The notes beneath the pieces were generated by a model. It was given only the letters and a program-made list of their open reading frames with translations. It did no database searches and was not told where the DNA came from. Positions 14,101-25,500 of a stretch of 64,000 bases of DNA are shown here, in pieces (the stretch's first letter is position 1; each line of letters begins with the position of its first letter). The translations under genes and the position numbers were made by a program. Source of the DNA: Lepidurus packardi (lineage: Eukaryota; Arthropoda; Branchiopoda; Notostraca; Triopsidae). Where the stretch lies: the NCBI GenBank assembly GCA_023053545.1, contig JAKZAN010000004.1:11408001-11472000 (forward strand), written 5' to 3'.

Positions 14101-15431
14101 TGGTTAAAGCCACTGCCAACCTTTTCAGTCACCTAAACACAAAAATGTTGCACAAATTATGAAATGAAAGTCGAAAGTAACATAAACTATGGTTTACTTT
14201 GAAGGTAAACGTAGTTCTGTCGATGTAGAACCCAAATTCCAGGACTTTCCCACCCACAGGAATCTTAGGAATAACGACTTGGTTGATAGCTTCTTCCTCC
14301 CAGTACACCGGCAAGATCGAAGGGACTTTTCCCCATGCCCAACCAATCCAACCAGCTTCGTTTTCTTCTTCCAGCAAATCTGCCTCTTCTGAAGCCTTGT
14401 TTTCATGCTTGGGAGTCCCCAATTCCCCCTTATAGAGCCCCCAGGCGAGTTCAATGAGTCTAGAGCACATTGGAAGCTGGACATCCGAGACTGAGAAGTG
14501 GAGTTGGGAGCAGAAGAGATGTAAACGTATAGCTGAGGCTTGAGGGGCGTTAAGACTGGGGTAAAAGAGGCAAACTCGCATTTGTAAAGTGCACCGATAT
14601 AAAAGAGGCTCTTGATAGCACAGGATCTTGCCTGAGGGACTCCTTTGGTCCAAACAGACCGTTACATCTGAGACGTTCATGATTTTGCGAAGGATCAACT
14701 GGGGCAAGGTAAGTTCTAAGTCAAAATTTTCGGTTTAAATGAAACTTGAGAGATTTTTTCAAGGTTTACCAGTGAATGCTGGCTCCCATTGAGGATTTGC
14801 AGAAGACCAAGAGAAAGTACGGGCATTGAGAGAGAGCACAATGTCGTCTTCGAGGTATTTCAGAATGACATTATTGCAAACGATGTTTATATTCGAAACC
14901 ATACGCTGGACCAACGATTGAACGTAACCAGGAGCTAAGGGATTGTCCGTTCTAAAGGAAAAACACGTACAAGAAGCATTGAAACAATTAACAAATGCTA
15001 AAATTAAAGATTCTTACTTGGATTGCTTGCGGGTTTTCTTGCTGCGATAACTGCTTTGAGACGAAGTATCACTGGTGTCATCTCCTCGGAGTTTAAAGGT
15101 ACATTCAATGGTATTGATCGTGATAATTATGGGTTCTGAGGCTAGTTTCGTCCAGGGTACGAGGATTTTGAGCTCATGGATGTGTCCGCTAGTGAAAGTG
15201 AAGGGTAACTGTAACTCGGCTTCCAAAACATCCAGTCGCAAATCCAAATTGTGAAAAACAGCTTCCCCGCCCCATAATGACACCTAAAAGATCGTATATT
15301 ACATTACGTACCGCAATTAACACGATATTTGTAGAATTTTTTACCTCCGAATCTTCAGGTTTCAGGTTCTTGATATACTTTTCCACGTAACTTAATATCA
15401 AGGGTGTTACGTAAGACTCGATTTTAAACAT
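2144..15431 (-). CDS. VPS13B: VPS13B (COH1-type) bridge-like lipid transfer protein, complete
   Basis: VPS13B is a giant chorein-family protein that forms a hydrophobic groove for lipid transfer and acts at the Golgi and endosomes in the human orthologue. I could chain 25 coding exons with consistent phase and no stops: 15431-15345, 15283-15018, 14951-14770, 14715-14198, 14132-13808, 13730-13613, 13575-13287, 12780-12646, 12552-12402, 12325-12206, 12130-9069, 8794-7586, 7495-7343, 7238-6980, 6916-6831, 6748-6371, 6253-6074, 5995-5837, 5785-4021, 3960-3784, 3707-3537, 3473-3243, 2875-2682, 2627-2481, 2395-2144. The product is about 3,537 residues, against about 4,000 in human. The N-terminus (ESYVTP, then SLWGGEAV, then GHIHEL and PWTKL) is diagnostic of VPS13B rather than VPS13A/C/D. 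The C-terminal block (SLARNFDRLS, SLGEGL-like, TKPVGGAADLV) matches the VPS13B C-terminus. One exon is 3.06 kb. The chosen ATG aligns with the family start. Confidence 0.97.
2884..3030. repeat. AT-rich minisatellite in a VPS13B intron
   Basis: Repeated ATCATTATAAA-type words with variable spacers form a short degenerate tandem array between the exons at 2682-2875 and 3243-3473. It is non-coding. Confidence 0.7.
12844..13075. repeat. ATTAATCGAATTAAACGAATA minisatellite in a VPS13B intron
   Basis: About ten units of roughly 22 bp, built from AATTAATCG and AATTAAACG words, lie between the exons at 12646-12780 and 13287-13575. The minus strand happens to be open and would read as a repeated NSINYSF peptide. 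The array sits wholly inside the intron, so I treat it as non-coding. Confidence 0.85.
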
Positions 15432-18400
15432 CTTGGATTGTTTGGCGAGAAACAGCAACCACAACACAACAAAAACAGGTGGCAGGTGTGGCACAAATGA
15501 CAAAACATCAACAATCAAATTTATGACTTTCCTGCGTCCTGCATGCTAAATAAAGGCAGTGATTATTAATAAATAACAGCTCATAATGCTATGGTATATC
15601 ACCTCGAAGTTCAGTTGCCTAATAGGAAGAATATAAAATAAGGAAGAATATAATAACACACAAAGCTAGATTGTTGTTTGCTTAGATTTTGCCACGTTGA
15701 TATGTTCGTTCCGTAGGCGATTTAGTCAGTCCGACACGCCCCTGCACTGAGTGTCTTATAATCAGGTTCTGGGAACTGACCATCTAAAATGCGGGCGAAA
15801 CCAAAGTTGGATGTTTGTATGCTTTTTTTTTAATTTCCAGTACTTTATGTACTCTAGGTTCATGGTAATGAGTTACTTTTTTATATACTGTATATCATAG
15901 AGTCCATATTTGAAACTTAGAGTCGAGATAACTCTGAAGATATTTGAAAAAATTGCAAAAACTTGAGCACGGCTCTCGCCAGTTACAGATTAAAGTGCAG
16001 GTCGCGGGTCCCGGTCGGGGTCGTTCTCGCCGGTTAGTTCCCGCCACCACAACAAACAAGACGGCGCGGCGGGACGCCAGAGAAAGGAAAGTGTGCAAAC
16101 TAGTTTTATTTTATTTGTGAGTTTATTAACACATTTCTTGCCCTCTGCGTTTAGTTTCTTGTAAGTAATTATAGCTACTAATCATTTCAATGTTTTCGAG
16201 TCGTTTTAATCAAGTGAACAAAAGACAGAAAACTAAAATAAAAAACGACATTTCATAGTTGAGCGTCACTTTATTGAAAACGTTCGATTTGTCAGAACTA
16301 TAACTTATATTGTCATCTAAGAACCCTTGCAATTCTTTTGATTTATTATAATTGACAGAATGATGAATTATATTTATATCAATTATATATAAACATCGTA
16401 AACATTTATACAAAGCACAATTTAAACGTGAATTAATTTTTAAACATTTATTAGAAGGGATATTAAATGATAAATTCCTTAACCTAAGGATTCTCTTGTT
16501 CTTTTTCTTCATTTTAAAAAGAATACTGTCCATATTCTGGATCCCACGCATAACACAACTTAAAATTAAACAATTCTAATGTTCTTTTTCTTCATTTCAG
16601 GAGAAAAACTGTCCATAGCTGGTCTAGCTGGCAATTCAGCGATCTTGTGGAACTGTGAAGGAATTCCGGACTCGTTTAATACTTTAAAGCAAAGACAGCT
16701 GTGTTGATTACGCTAAAACCTGACAGTTGAAAACTTCTGTGAGCTGTAAAGTAAACTAAAGTGTTGCTACATATCACACCTCACCTCTTGCGTTTAAAAC
16801 AGAATCTGCTCTTTCCCAACTAGTGCTGCGACGTCATTTCGCAGGGTAGAACACCATTTGCAAGCTCAGAAAACTTTTGTAATATTCCTTGTCATTCACA
16901 GCTTTCGCCCAAAGCAAGCTTTGGCTTGCCATTTGCTGCAGATTGATTTCCCAAGTGCTACTATCATCATACAACGTCATTATCCACCTACGCCCCTTTT
17001 CTTTGGGAGAGGAGGGGGGTAGTTCCATCTGCTTGAATTAACGAAGCTTGCTGTCACGTGCTCAACTGTTGAACGCCTTTTTTCTGCTTCGTTTGGCTTC
17101 AAAGGGACTTTCTTGTTCGTTCCACGATACGAGCTAACAGAAGAAGAAAAATCGTACCTTTTTCCTTCGTCGTCGTCTTCCAGACACTCCAATACGCCCC
17201 AGTGGTTATTGCTAGGAAAGGTAAGAGCTCTTTCAGTATGTTTCTCTCATCTCTCAAGTTGCTTTCGTCTTTCAATGCACATTTATTATAGATCAAGTCT
17301 CCTTTCTGGTTCTTATCAGTGTTTCGTTACGCGTTCAATGAGACTATTTTGTTTATTTAACCAGAAACGTGGAGTATAACCATGCTATAAGGACTATTAC
17401 TATAAGGACCGTGTAAAAGATATCAAAACAGCCCTATTTCCCCGTCTTATGGCTAAGTTATCCACCTCTTCCTGGTTTACTTGCTTCGTCCCAACGAGTC
17501 AGTTATTTTTTCTTTAATATTGCATAATTCCTTTAAGTTTTGTCAATCCGAGGAACTCGCTTTACGCCTTGGAGGCCAAACTTGGCTCCCAACTCGAGCT
17601 CAAGTTCGCTGTTTAGGAGAATGTTGAGCTATTCATACCGAAAGTTGTGTCGTAGGTTGTTTCAAGCCGAATTGGGAAGTTAGAAGTTCGAGATGGAACC
17701 TACTGTATGAAGTAATAGGAAGTTTTCACTGACTGGTGTGAATGTGACTCGAAACAAAAAGCGTTGCAAAAGCGAGAATAAGACAAAAAGTTATTGTTTA
17801 CTAGATGAAGTAATGATCTGATCCCTTTGGAGGTAAAGCTACTGTAACTTTGAAGGATTTTTAAGGATATTATGTTGCAATTGTGTTTATTTTCTTCTTA
17901 TTTCAGGACTTTTGCTTTCTGAATGGTTTAGGTTGCCCTGGCAACTAGCATTAACTATTAATCTTACGAAAAACTCGGTCAGGTCAAGGAAGATTAAAGC
18001 ATTATTGCTTCTTAAACTCCTAGCAACCAAAAGTCTTTCATCTCTTCCCTTTTCGAGATTTTTTTTTTCTGCTCGAACAACAGTCATCCAATTCCTTTTT
18101 TTGGGTTTGTTTTTTCCCTTTTGAGTTATAGATACAGGCTTGCAGTACTTATAACTCCTCTGACATCGACATCCTTATCACGTAAAGCAATTTTCGACGT
18201 TTTCATTAGTTGGATTCATTTTTTGCGCATTCGATGTTGAGGTATCAATTTGGGTTCGCCTTGCTTGAAAGATCCGAAAAGTTTGTAATTAATTTCATTT
18301 TCCTTTGGGGGTTTGCCAACGTGTTCTGGCTTATTCTTTAGAAAAGTTTTTAGTTATCATTTAGGTGTAATTTGTCTTCTTTTCCGAGACTTGGAACTTT

Positions 18401-19046
18401 TCGTGGTTTTGGTTTGACGTCAAAAACAAGGAAAATTTAGAAGTCGAATAAATGAAGAATTGAGGGAAGAGAACTCCGGTTACTCACTGTCATCCCAGGA
18501 AATGTGTATTACTACTGCATATGCGTGCTCTATACGTGCTCTATACCTCCTCTCTTTACTCATTTCCCCAAACAAATACACTAAAAACGTCACGTGCAGG
18601 AGTTTGATATATGTGAAGAAGGGGGCGTAGGGGGGGAAAACCACTTATGAAATCCCTTGAAAGTCAGCGTTTCATAGCACCATTAGTGTTCCCAAATAAG
18701 GTATGTGTAGCGTTTGATCGATTAATGTTTTATGGGATTGCTTAAAACATTAATGAGACGCTCTTAAAAGTCCACATCCAGGACCCCACGACCCCCCAAA
18801 AAAAATTAGAAACAGTGTTGCTTTAAAAACATAATATTCTTTTTAAAACAACACTACAACAAAAGGCTAGAAACACTGTTGTTCTAAAAAGGTCATGTGC
18901 GAAATAGTAATTGAGCTACTATTTCAGAAACGTATAACTCATTACCGTACCGTCATCTTTCTTAGACTAATCTAAACTATGAAAATCCATAAAAAATCTC
19001 AACATATGATACGTATTTGGTTGTTAGCGCCCTGAAAAAAACTCAA
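15432..19046. other. Intergenic region between VPS13B and MED30
   Basis: This 3.6 kb stretch separates the divergently transcribed VPS13B (-) and MED30 (+), so it should hold both promoters. A GC-richer patch with several CpGs lies at about 15990-16080. A possible hAT transposase remnant at about 17023-17095 is described under findings. I see no other gene and no clear TATA box. Confidence 0.4.
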
Positions 19047-19846
19047 TTAAGGCTCCTGTATACCTTAGCGTATTGATGCGAAACAATCACAGATGGCGCT
19101 GATGTTTGTTATTGTTTTTGTAAAAACCTTGCGTACTTGGTTTGCTTGTTAATCATGTATTATTCATGGAAAAAAAGGTGAATTGGTTGTGCACTAGCTG
19201 TTAGTTAAAAAACTCATTTAAGGCTCCTGTATACCTTAGCGTATTGATGCGAAACAGTCATAGATGGCGCTGATGTTTGTTATTGTTTTTGCAAAAACCT
19301 TGCGTACTTGGTTTGCTTCTTAATCATGTACTATTCATGGGAAAAAAGGTGAATTGGTTGTGCACTAGCTGTTAGTTAAAAAACTCATTTAAGGCTCCTG
19401 TATACCTTAGCGTATTGATGCGAAACAATCATAGATGGCGCTGATGTTTGTTATTGTTTTTGCACAAACCTTGCGTACTTGGTTTGCTTGTTAATCATGT
19501 ACTATTCATGGGAAAAAGGTGAATTGGTTGTGCACTAGCTGTTAGTTAAAAAACTCATTTAAGGCTCCTGTATACCGTAGCGTATTGATGCGAAACAGTC
19601 ATAGATGGCGCTGATGTTTGTTATTGTTTTTGCAAAAACCTTGCGGACTTGGTTTCCTTGCTAATCATGTATTATTCATGGGAAAAAAAGGTGAAATGGT
19701 TGTGCACTAGCTGTTAGTTTTGCTCAGGCTTACTGTCACAGAAGATTTTCATGGAAGTGTGCTGGTTTTAACAAAAAGTTGTTCGGAAACATGGAAATTC
19801 CCCATGCCAACCGCCTGTATCGAGCTGAAGCGTACGGGAGCCTTAA
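19047..19846 (+). mobile_element. TIR (MITE-like) element with four internal tandem repeats
   Basis: The element starts GGCTCCTGTATACC at 19051 and ends GTACGGGAGCC at 19842, which gives imperfect inverted repeats of about 20 bp. TTAA lies directly outside both ends (19047-19050 and 19843-19846), as expected of a TTAA target-site duplication. Inside, a 170-171 bp unit beginning GGCTCCTGTATACC is repeated four times, at 19051, 19222, 19393 and 19563. Each unit carries GATGCGAAACA and AGATGGCGCTGATG. It has no coding capacity. Related copies lie at 44601-44996 and 63316-63578. Confidence 0.85.
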
Positions 19847-20078
19847 AACAACAACTTAAAAGGAAAGTTATGAAGACTTTATGAGGAAAGAAGAGTTGTG
19901 AAGAAACATAAGAGAAAATGTGGGCAATCTTAACAAAAAATTTCGTGAAATGTAAAGAAATGAAGGAATTGCGTAGATCTTAAGAAAGAGAATTTAAAAA
20001 ATAAATGAAAGGAGTGAACTAATAAAGTTTTTTTTTTTTTCACAGGTCTAGAACGAGCCAAAGGAGGTAAAAAGAAGG

Positions 20079-22267
20079 ATGGCTTTACCACCCAACATGC
20101 AATTAAACTTGAACATGGGAGCTCAGTCCAATTCGATGGGAAATATGCAGTCGGGAATGGGGATCTCAACCATGCCTCCTAACATGGGCTTAGGTCTACC
20201 CGCCCAAAGCCCAGTTCATCATCAGCAGCCGCAGCAACAGTCCATGACTTCGGTTGCTCCAATCCCCATTCAACAACTGCAACAGCAACAACACGCTATG
20301 CCCCCTCAAGCTCCAATGCAACAGCAGCAGCAGCAATCGAAGGAAATGAATGCGGCTTCGGTGTGTCGCTTTGGTCAGGAAATGGTACAAGATATTGTAT
20401 CCCGGACCCAAGAAGTCTTCCAATTACTTAAGACTATCCAGGTGATCTTTTATATAACGTAGCTACCTCACAGCAACTTCTCATTATTACTTAGCAACGA
20501 AACAACGTAAGACAAGCCCTTTCCCCTGCTTGGCCATTACGCTAATCGTTTTTCGCAATAACCCCGAAAAGGAACTTTCTTTTTTTTTCGAATTAAACAC
20601 TTAATGAAACGCTAATTCGACCAGTTTTTAGTTTTTCAGAATAGTCAAATTGGCCGATTTTCTTAATATAATAGATATGGCAAAAATACTAAGATAATTT
20701 ATTGCAGGAAAAGATATATCGATACTTATATATCACATTATCGATACTTATCGATACATATCGATTACTTATATATCACATTATCGATAAATGGACCAGT
20801 TTTTATTCTTCCAGAATGGTCAAATTGGCCGATTTGTTTTAATATAATAGATATGGCAAAAATACTAAGAATATATTGCACGAAAAGATATATCGATACT
20901 TATATATCGCATTATCAATACTATATTATCGATTATTATTATCGATACGCACGATACACTCGTGCGATAGAAATGAAGTTGAGGCACATAGTTAAAAAAA
21001 TGCTTAATTTTTACAATATTAGTGCTCGGTTTCTTTAATAATGGGCCAGTACAATGTCTGCGCTAAATATTGTAATATGACAAAGGTCTAATTGTTGATA
21101 TTAGGCATTTATTGGGCATAATAGGAACTATTCTGCCCAAAAACAAAAGTCATCGAGAAACGTAAAACATCAAGCCGAAGTAAACGGACGAGTCCCGCTT
21201 TCACGTAGAACACTTCGGTCGATTGACAGTTATTACTATTCCGTGTTTCATTATTGCGTCGTGCGTTTGGTAGGACAGGCCGAGGTACCGCTACGAGTTC
21301 CCGCCTGACCTTAGGCGAAACCGTCGGTAACTTTTATTTGGACGATAATTTAGGTTTGGAATATTTTAGTTGTAAATTTTTACCAATCTTTTTTTTTTTC
21401 ATATTAGGAGATTAATCTTCTTTAATAAAGAAAATGTATGTTGTGGATGTTTAATGGTTGTGGGAGGTTGTGGTCGAGTCGTTTGTTTTCCCAAATGGAA
21501 TTGGAATAATTTTTTGTATTTTCTTTTTTTAACTTTATTCTTCGTGGCCAATTGTATTAGCCCCCTAATTGGCCCACTTTGCCGAATGCTGGCGTGAGCC
21601 CGGACAAAAAAGCGAAAGCTCAAGAGCAATTAAAGAACATTCGATTGCATTTTAAACGCCTGCGCGTTTTCTACGAGAAAATCAAAGAATACACCGCGGA
21701 GTATGACCACATCGATCCTGAAGTAACAATGCGGACGCTTTTCGTATACTGATGACGAATTTCAACTGAAAATGCTTTCTTTTCTGTATTTTTCTCCGTA
21801 TTCCACTTTGTCGTTGTTCCCTTGTGAAATGGGGTTAAAAACGACGTAATGGAAATCGTTTAATCGTCACCATAAAACCCACCCAAACCACCACAGCAGG
21901 AACTCATTCCATACTGTCAGGATAAAGAATCCAAATTCGAAGAGAAAAAGAGCACGGAAATCTACCAAAGCAGCATGGAGGAACGCAAAGAGCTCTATGA
22001 GGTTGATTTATTTTTTAAAACAGAATTTATGCATTTATTTTCAATTTATTTATTTTGGCCCATCATTTAAACCTCCATTTCTTTTTCTTTCTTTTTCTCT
22101 CTTTATATATATATGTGTGATCTGAACATCCGTTTCAAACATCCATTTGAAACATCCGCTTAAAATAGCAACTCGTGCTGAAGAATAGACATATCCAAGA
22201 AATCATGGATTACATGCGGGGCATCGTATGGGAAATTAACACCATGCTAGCCATGCGGAGACCATGA
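20079..22267 (+). CDS. MED30: Mediator complex subunit 30, complete
   Basis: MED30 is a metazoan Mediator head-module subunit that helps couple transcription factors to RNA polymerase II in the nucleus. Four exons chain in phase 0: 20079-20441, 21561-21722, 21900-22001 and 22169-22267, giving 241 residues against 178 in human. The first exon contains the family core (NAASVCRFGQEMVQDIVSRT, then EVFQLLKTIQ). The last exon ends in the conserved IVWEINTMLAMR. The N-terminal 85 residues or so are rich in Met, Asn, Pro and Gln, with several Gln runs, and account for the extra length. A CACAG acceptor-like site at 20041-20045 just upstream suggests a 5' UTR intron. The stop is 244 bp from the convergent ADCY3 stop. 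Confidence 0.97.
20620..20945 (+). repeat. Tandem duplication of about 175 bp in MED30 intron 1
   Basis: Two copies start at 20620 and 20795. Each begins ACCAGTTTTTA and contains AAATTGGCCGATTT, AATATAATAGATATGGCAAA and a cluster of ATCGATACTTATATATC words. The ATCGAT-rich ends are locally self-complementary. The copies are non-coding. Confidence 0.8.
21140..21335. repeat. Dispersed CCGGAGTAACG-type repeat in MED30 intron 1
   Basis: Segments such as CATCAAGCCGAAGTAA and GGTACCGCTACGAGTTCCCG resemble words in the 26 kb TIR element and in the ADCY3-intron satellite (AAGCCGGAGTAACG, CTACGAGTCCCCG). It is GC-rich against its intron background. I take it as a decayed relative of those repeats; its exact ends are unclear. 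Confidence 0.45.
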
Positions 22268-22511
22268 GTTTATAAGCTCACTATTTGTATAACAGCAGTG
22301 AAAGAGGACAAAAACAATTTAAAAAAGACATCGCATTGTTGGGGGACCTTGTTGCAACGAAATGCAAAAGAAGAAGAACATGTACTTTGGGGGGGGGGGG
22401 GGGGGGGTGATTTGTTCCGGACAAGGCGTGAATATAGATTGTTGCTTTCAGTAAGATGAGACAAGATTATTCCGATTTTTGGAAATTTTTTTTAGGTTTT
22501 TTTCCTTAAGT
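22268..22511. other. Convergent 3' region with a G19 run
   Basis: These 244 bp separate the MED30 and ADCY3 stop codons, so the two 3' UTRs probably overlap. An uninterrupted run of 19 G lies at 22389-22407. Such a run can form G-quadruplexes and is often unstable in length, and the count in an assembly may be wrong. Confidence 0.7.
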
Positions 22512-25500
22512 TCACCCAGTTCCTGTTAAGGAAGAGGAGGGGGATTGTTTGCCCACTAAATAATAAGTGACGAGTTGTCCTTTTCCTTTAATGAGAACCA
22601 AGCCGCGTTCTTCGAAGACATAGCCAAAGTTTTGCAGGATTTTGCACGTTTCTTCAGTTACCTAAAACGATGGGAGGGAGCAAATCGTGTTACTTGAAGC
22701 CTTGGAAGTGTGTGGTCACGTACTTGGATGCAGCCAGCTTTGCCAGTACTTTCCATCCGAGAAGCTACGTTGACCGAATTGCCCCAAATGTCATAATGAG
22801 GCAAGGCGGCCCCAATTACGCCGCCCGTAATAGGACCATGGTTAATTCCTTGAAATTAGAGAGGGACAGGAAGTGCTTTTAGATCATTAAGTACATTTTC
22901 TGGTGGCAAACAGCTTATTAAGGCCTCCTTAGTTATAGCTGCCTGACTTGTACCTATTGTACCAAACTACGCTAGTACATTATAGAAAAGGCAGACAATT
23001 ACAGAGAAGTTACATGATTGCATTATAGAAAGGACAGAAGCACGCGGATGTAAACATAAAAATTAAAAAATCAGAAAATTTCTTGACAGTAATGTAGCTA
23101 ATATGAATACGAAGAGAATGGCAATTCCACTTTTTTGCCTCGGTTGGTTTGCCAAAAGCAAATAAGTTTTGACCTACGAGAAAACAATTGTGCAAATCGC
23201 AAATTTTGACACCGTCACCCCGCTGTATATTTAAAAAAAAACTGCATTCAAATTGACTATCTGGTTCGAGAGTTATCGTGCATGCCATTGTGTGCGCAGA
23301 AGCGATGCGCTTTCATATACCCCATGCGAAGCAAGTAACGGCATCTAGCGGTAGCATGGGTGAAACGAGCTAAGGGAGCCTCAAGAGATAAAAACATCCA
23401 AGAAGGATTTTTGTTTTACCCATGCGAAGGACGAAATGATTAAAGCTCTGTTCGTTGATCATGTTGAGCGTCTGCTGCATTTCCAACGCGAATTCTACCA
23501 ACAAAGCCAGGTGTCGCCATCGTGTTGTAATATCGTCGTCGACCTGTCGTGCGGGAAGAGAAGAAGCAGATTGCCTGTAATCCGTTTTTGTCTTTTTTTT
23601 CGCACGTATAACATGGAACATTTTTGCATGAAAAAATGGAAAAGAGAAAATTGGAAACCTTGCTTTGAGAAAAAGCCGGATTTAAACCACTAGCTGCCAT
23701 ATAGGTAGATCCAATCGTTTTAATCTTGGTAATCTCCGCGAATTGAGGCTTGTCCAATAACTGGAAGACGGAAAAGGTATTCAAAATGTGGATAATTGCC
23801 AAAACTTAAAAAAAAGTTTGCAATTTTTCAAACTTTTTAAGTTTGCAAATCTTGAGCTTACGGCGTCGTAGTCTGAAATGACTTCGTTAAGGAAGCGTAG
23901 ACACTCGAGGCCCTGGTTGTTGACAGACTCTTCTGAATAGAACTCTAATAGAACAGTTGGGAGTCAATGTATTATTATTATTTGAGGGTTTGTAAGAGTA
24001 GAAGTTAGGCACAGTTTCGCTAGATACCAGAGAAGTTGGGCATGGAAGCAAAAAGAACGCCCACGGAGGAATAACTTTGACTGTAAAGTTCCTGGTGGTC
24101 CAATTGCCGTTGTGCATTGAGAAAGTACGAAGCCACGTGAGCTGGTAAGATGTTATAAACCAAAGCTTGATTCCGGCGTTTCATATCCGCTGCTCGCTCT
24201 CGTTGCTCCGCGACTTCGCTTTGCCAGAGGAATAAAACTCGAGACATGCTTTCCATCTGGCAGAGTTCCCGACATACAGGAACGAAGAAAAAGAATACAA
24301 ATGTCAGAATTGGGTTGAGAGGACGGCTAAATTATTCATTGTTGGGGTCGTAACTCACGTGGCGAGCCAAAAGCGAAAAAACCAACACTCCACCAATTAA
24401 CGTCAGGCTTACCGTGCCCACGCAAACCAAGTCATCAAACCTTTTTTTAGACAAAGAACAAAAAAAATCAATTTTAGATAGCTGAAAAGGGACGTAGACA
24501 CAAGGACGACGGAGCCCGACTTAAGGACTACAAACCGGGACTGCACCAGTCCAATCCTTTAGTCGAGGTTCGTAGTCCCTAAGTCGTGGTCCGCCGTCTT
24601 TAAGTTGGAGTCCGTTGTCCTTAAGTCGGAGTCTGTCGTCCTTAAGTTGGGGTTTGTCGTCTTTAAGTTGAGGTTTGTCGTCCTTGTGTCGGGGTTTGTC
24701 GTCCTTAAGTCGGGGTTCGTCGTCCTTCTGGCGTAATTTCCAATACGGCTTAAGCACCTTCTAAATTCATTAGCGCTTAACCAATGAGCGCGACTTTTTG
24801 AACTTGAAATGCTATTGGTCCCATGAAAGATTATACAACCATCGTCCTTCTGTCGGGGTCCGTAGCCCTTTGTCGAGTCGTCCTTGTGTCGCGTTGCCGT
24901 TAAAAAAGGGAAAATTTTCCAAGGATTTCTCCCTTCGAGTGCTACCGACCAACGTAAAACAGAGGAACCGGACTTGCGCTATGACTGGCGGGTAACATTA
25001 ATTCCTTGTTGCGTCACGTTTGGTTGCTTCGTTATGCGCCAGTTTTAAATTCAGGCCGGAGTAACACAATAAGCCTGGCCTGGTCTTATGGTGAGATGTC
25101 CGTACCTTGTCTTTTTGTTCTGTACTTATACCGATCAACGTCAAAAAGCGAACCGGACTTGTGCTACGAACCGCGGCTAACACAAATTCAGTATTGCGTC
25201 ACGGTTGGTTGCTTCGTTGAACGCCAGTTTTATGTGCAGCCCGGAGTAACGCAACAAGCCTGGCCTGGCCTAATGACGGGAAGTCGGTAGCTTGTCTCTT
25301 TGGGGTAAAGGATCATTATGCTTACATTGGAGTGAGGAGCATATCCCGGGTAAAACTCGCGAGGGCGATGAAAAAGATCAACGAGAATTTGAGAGGCAAT
25401 GTTAAATTGGGTGCATTAGCGAAGGCGGTCCAGATCATTACACTCTGCCATAATTTATGAACGGGTTGACTGTCGAGTTTTTCATGGATATAAAAAACGA

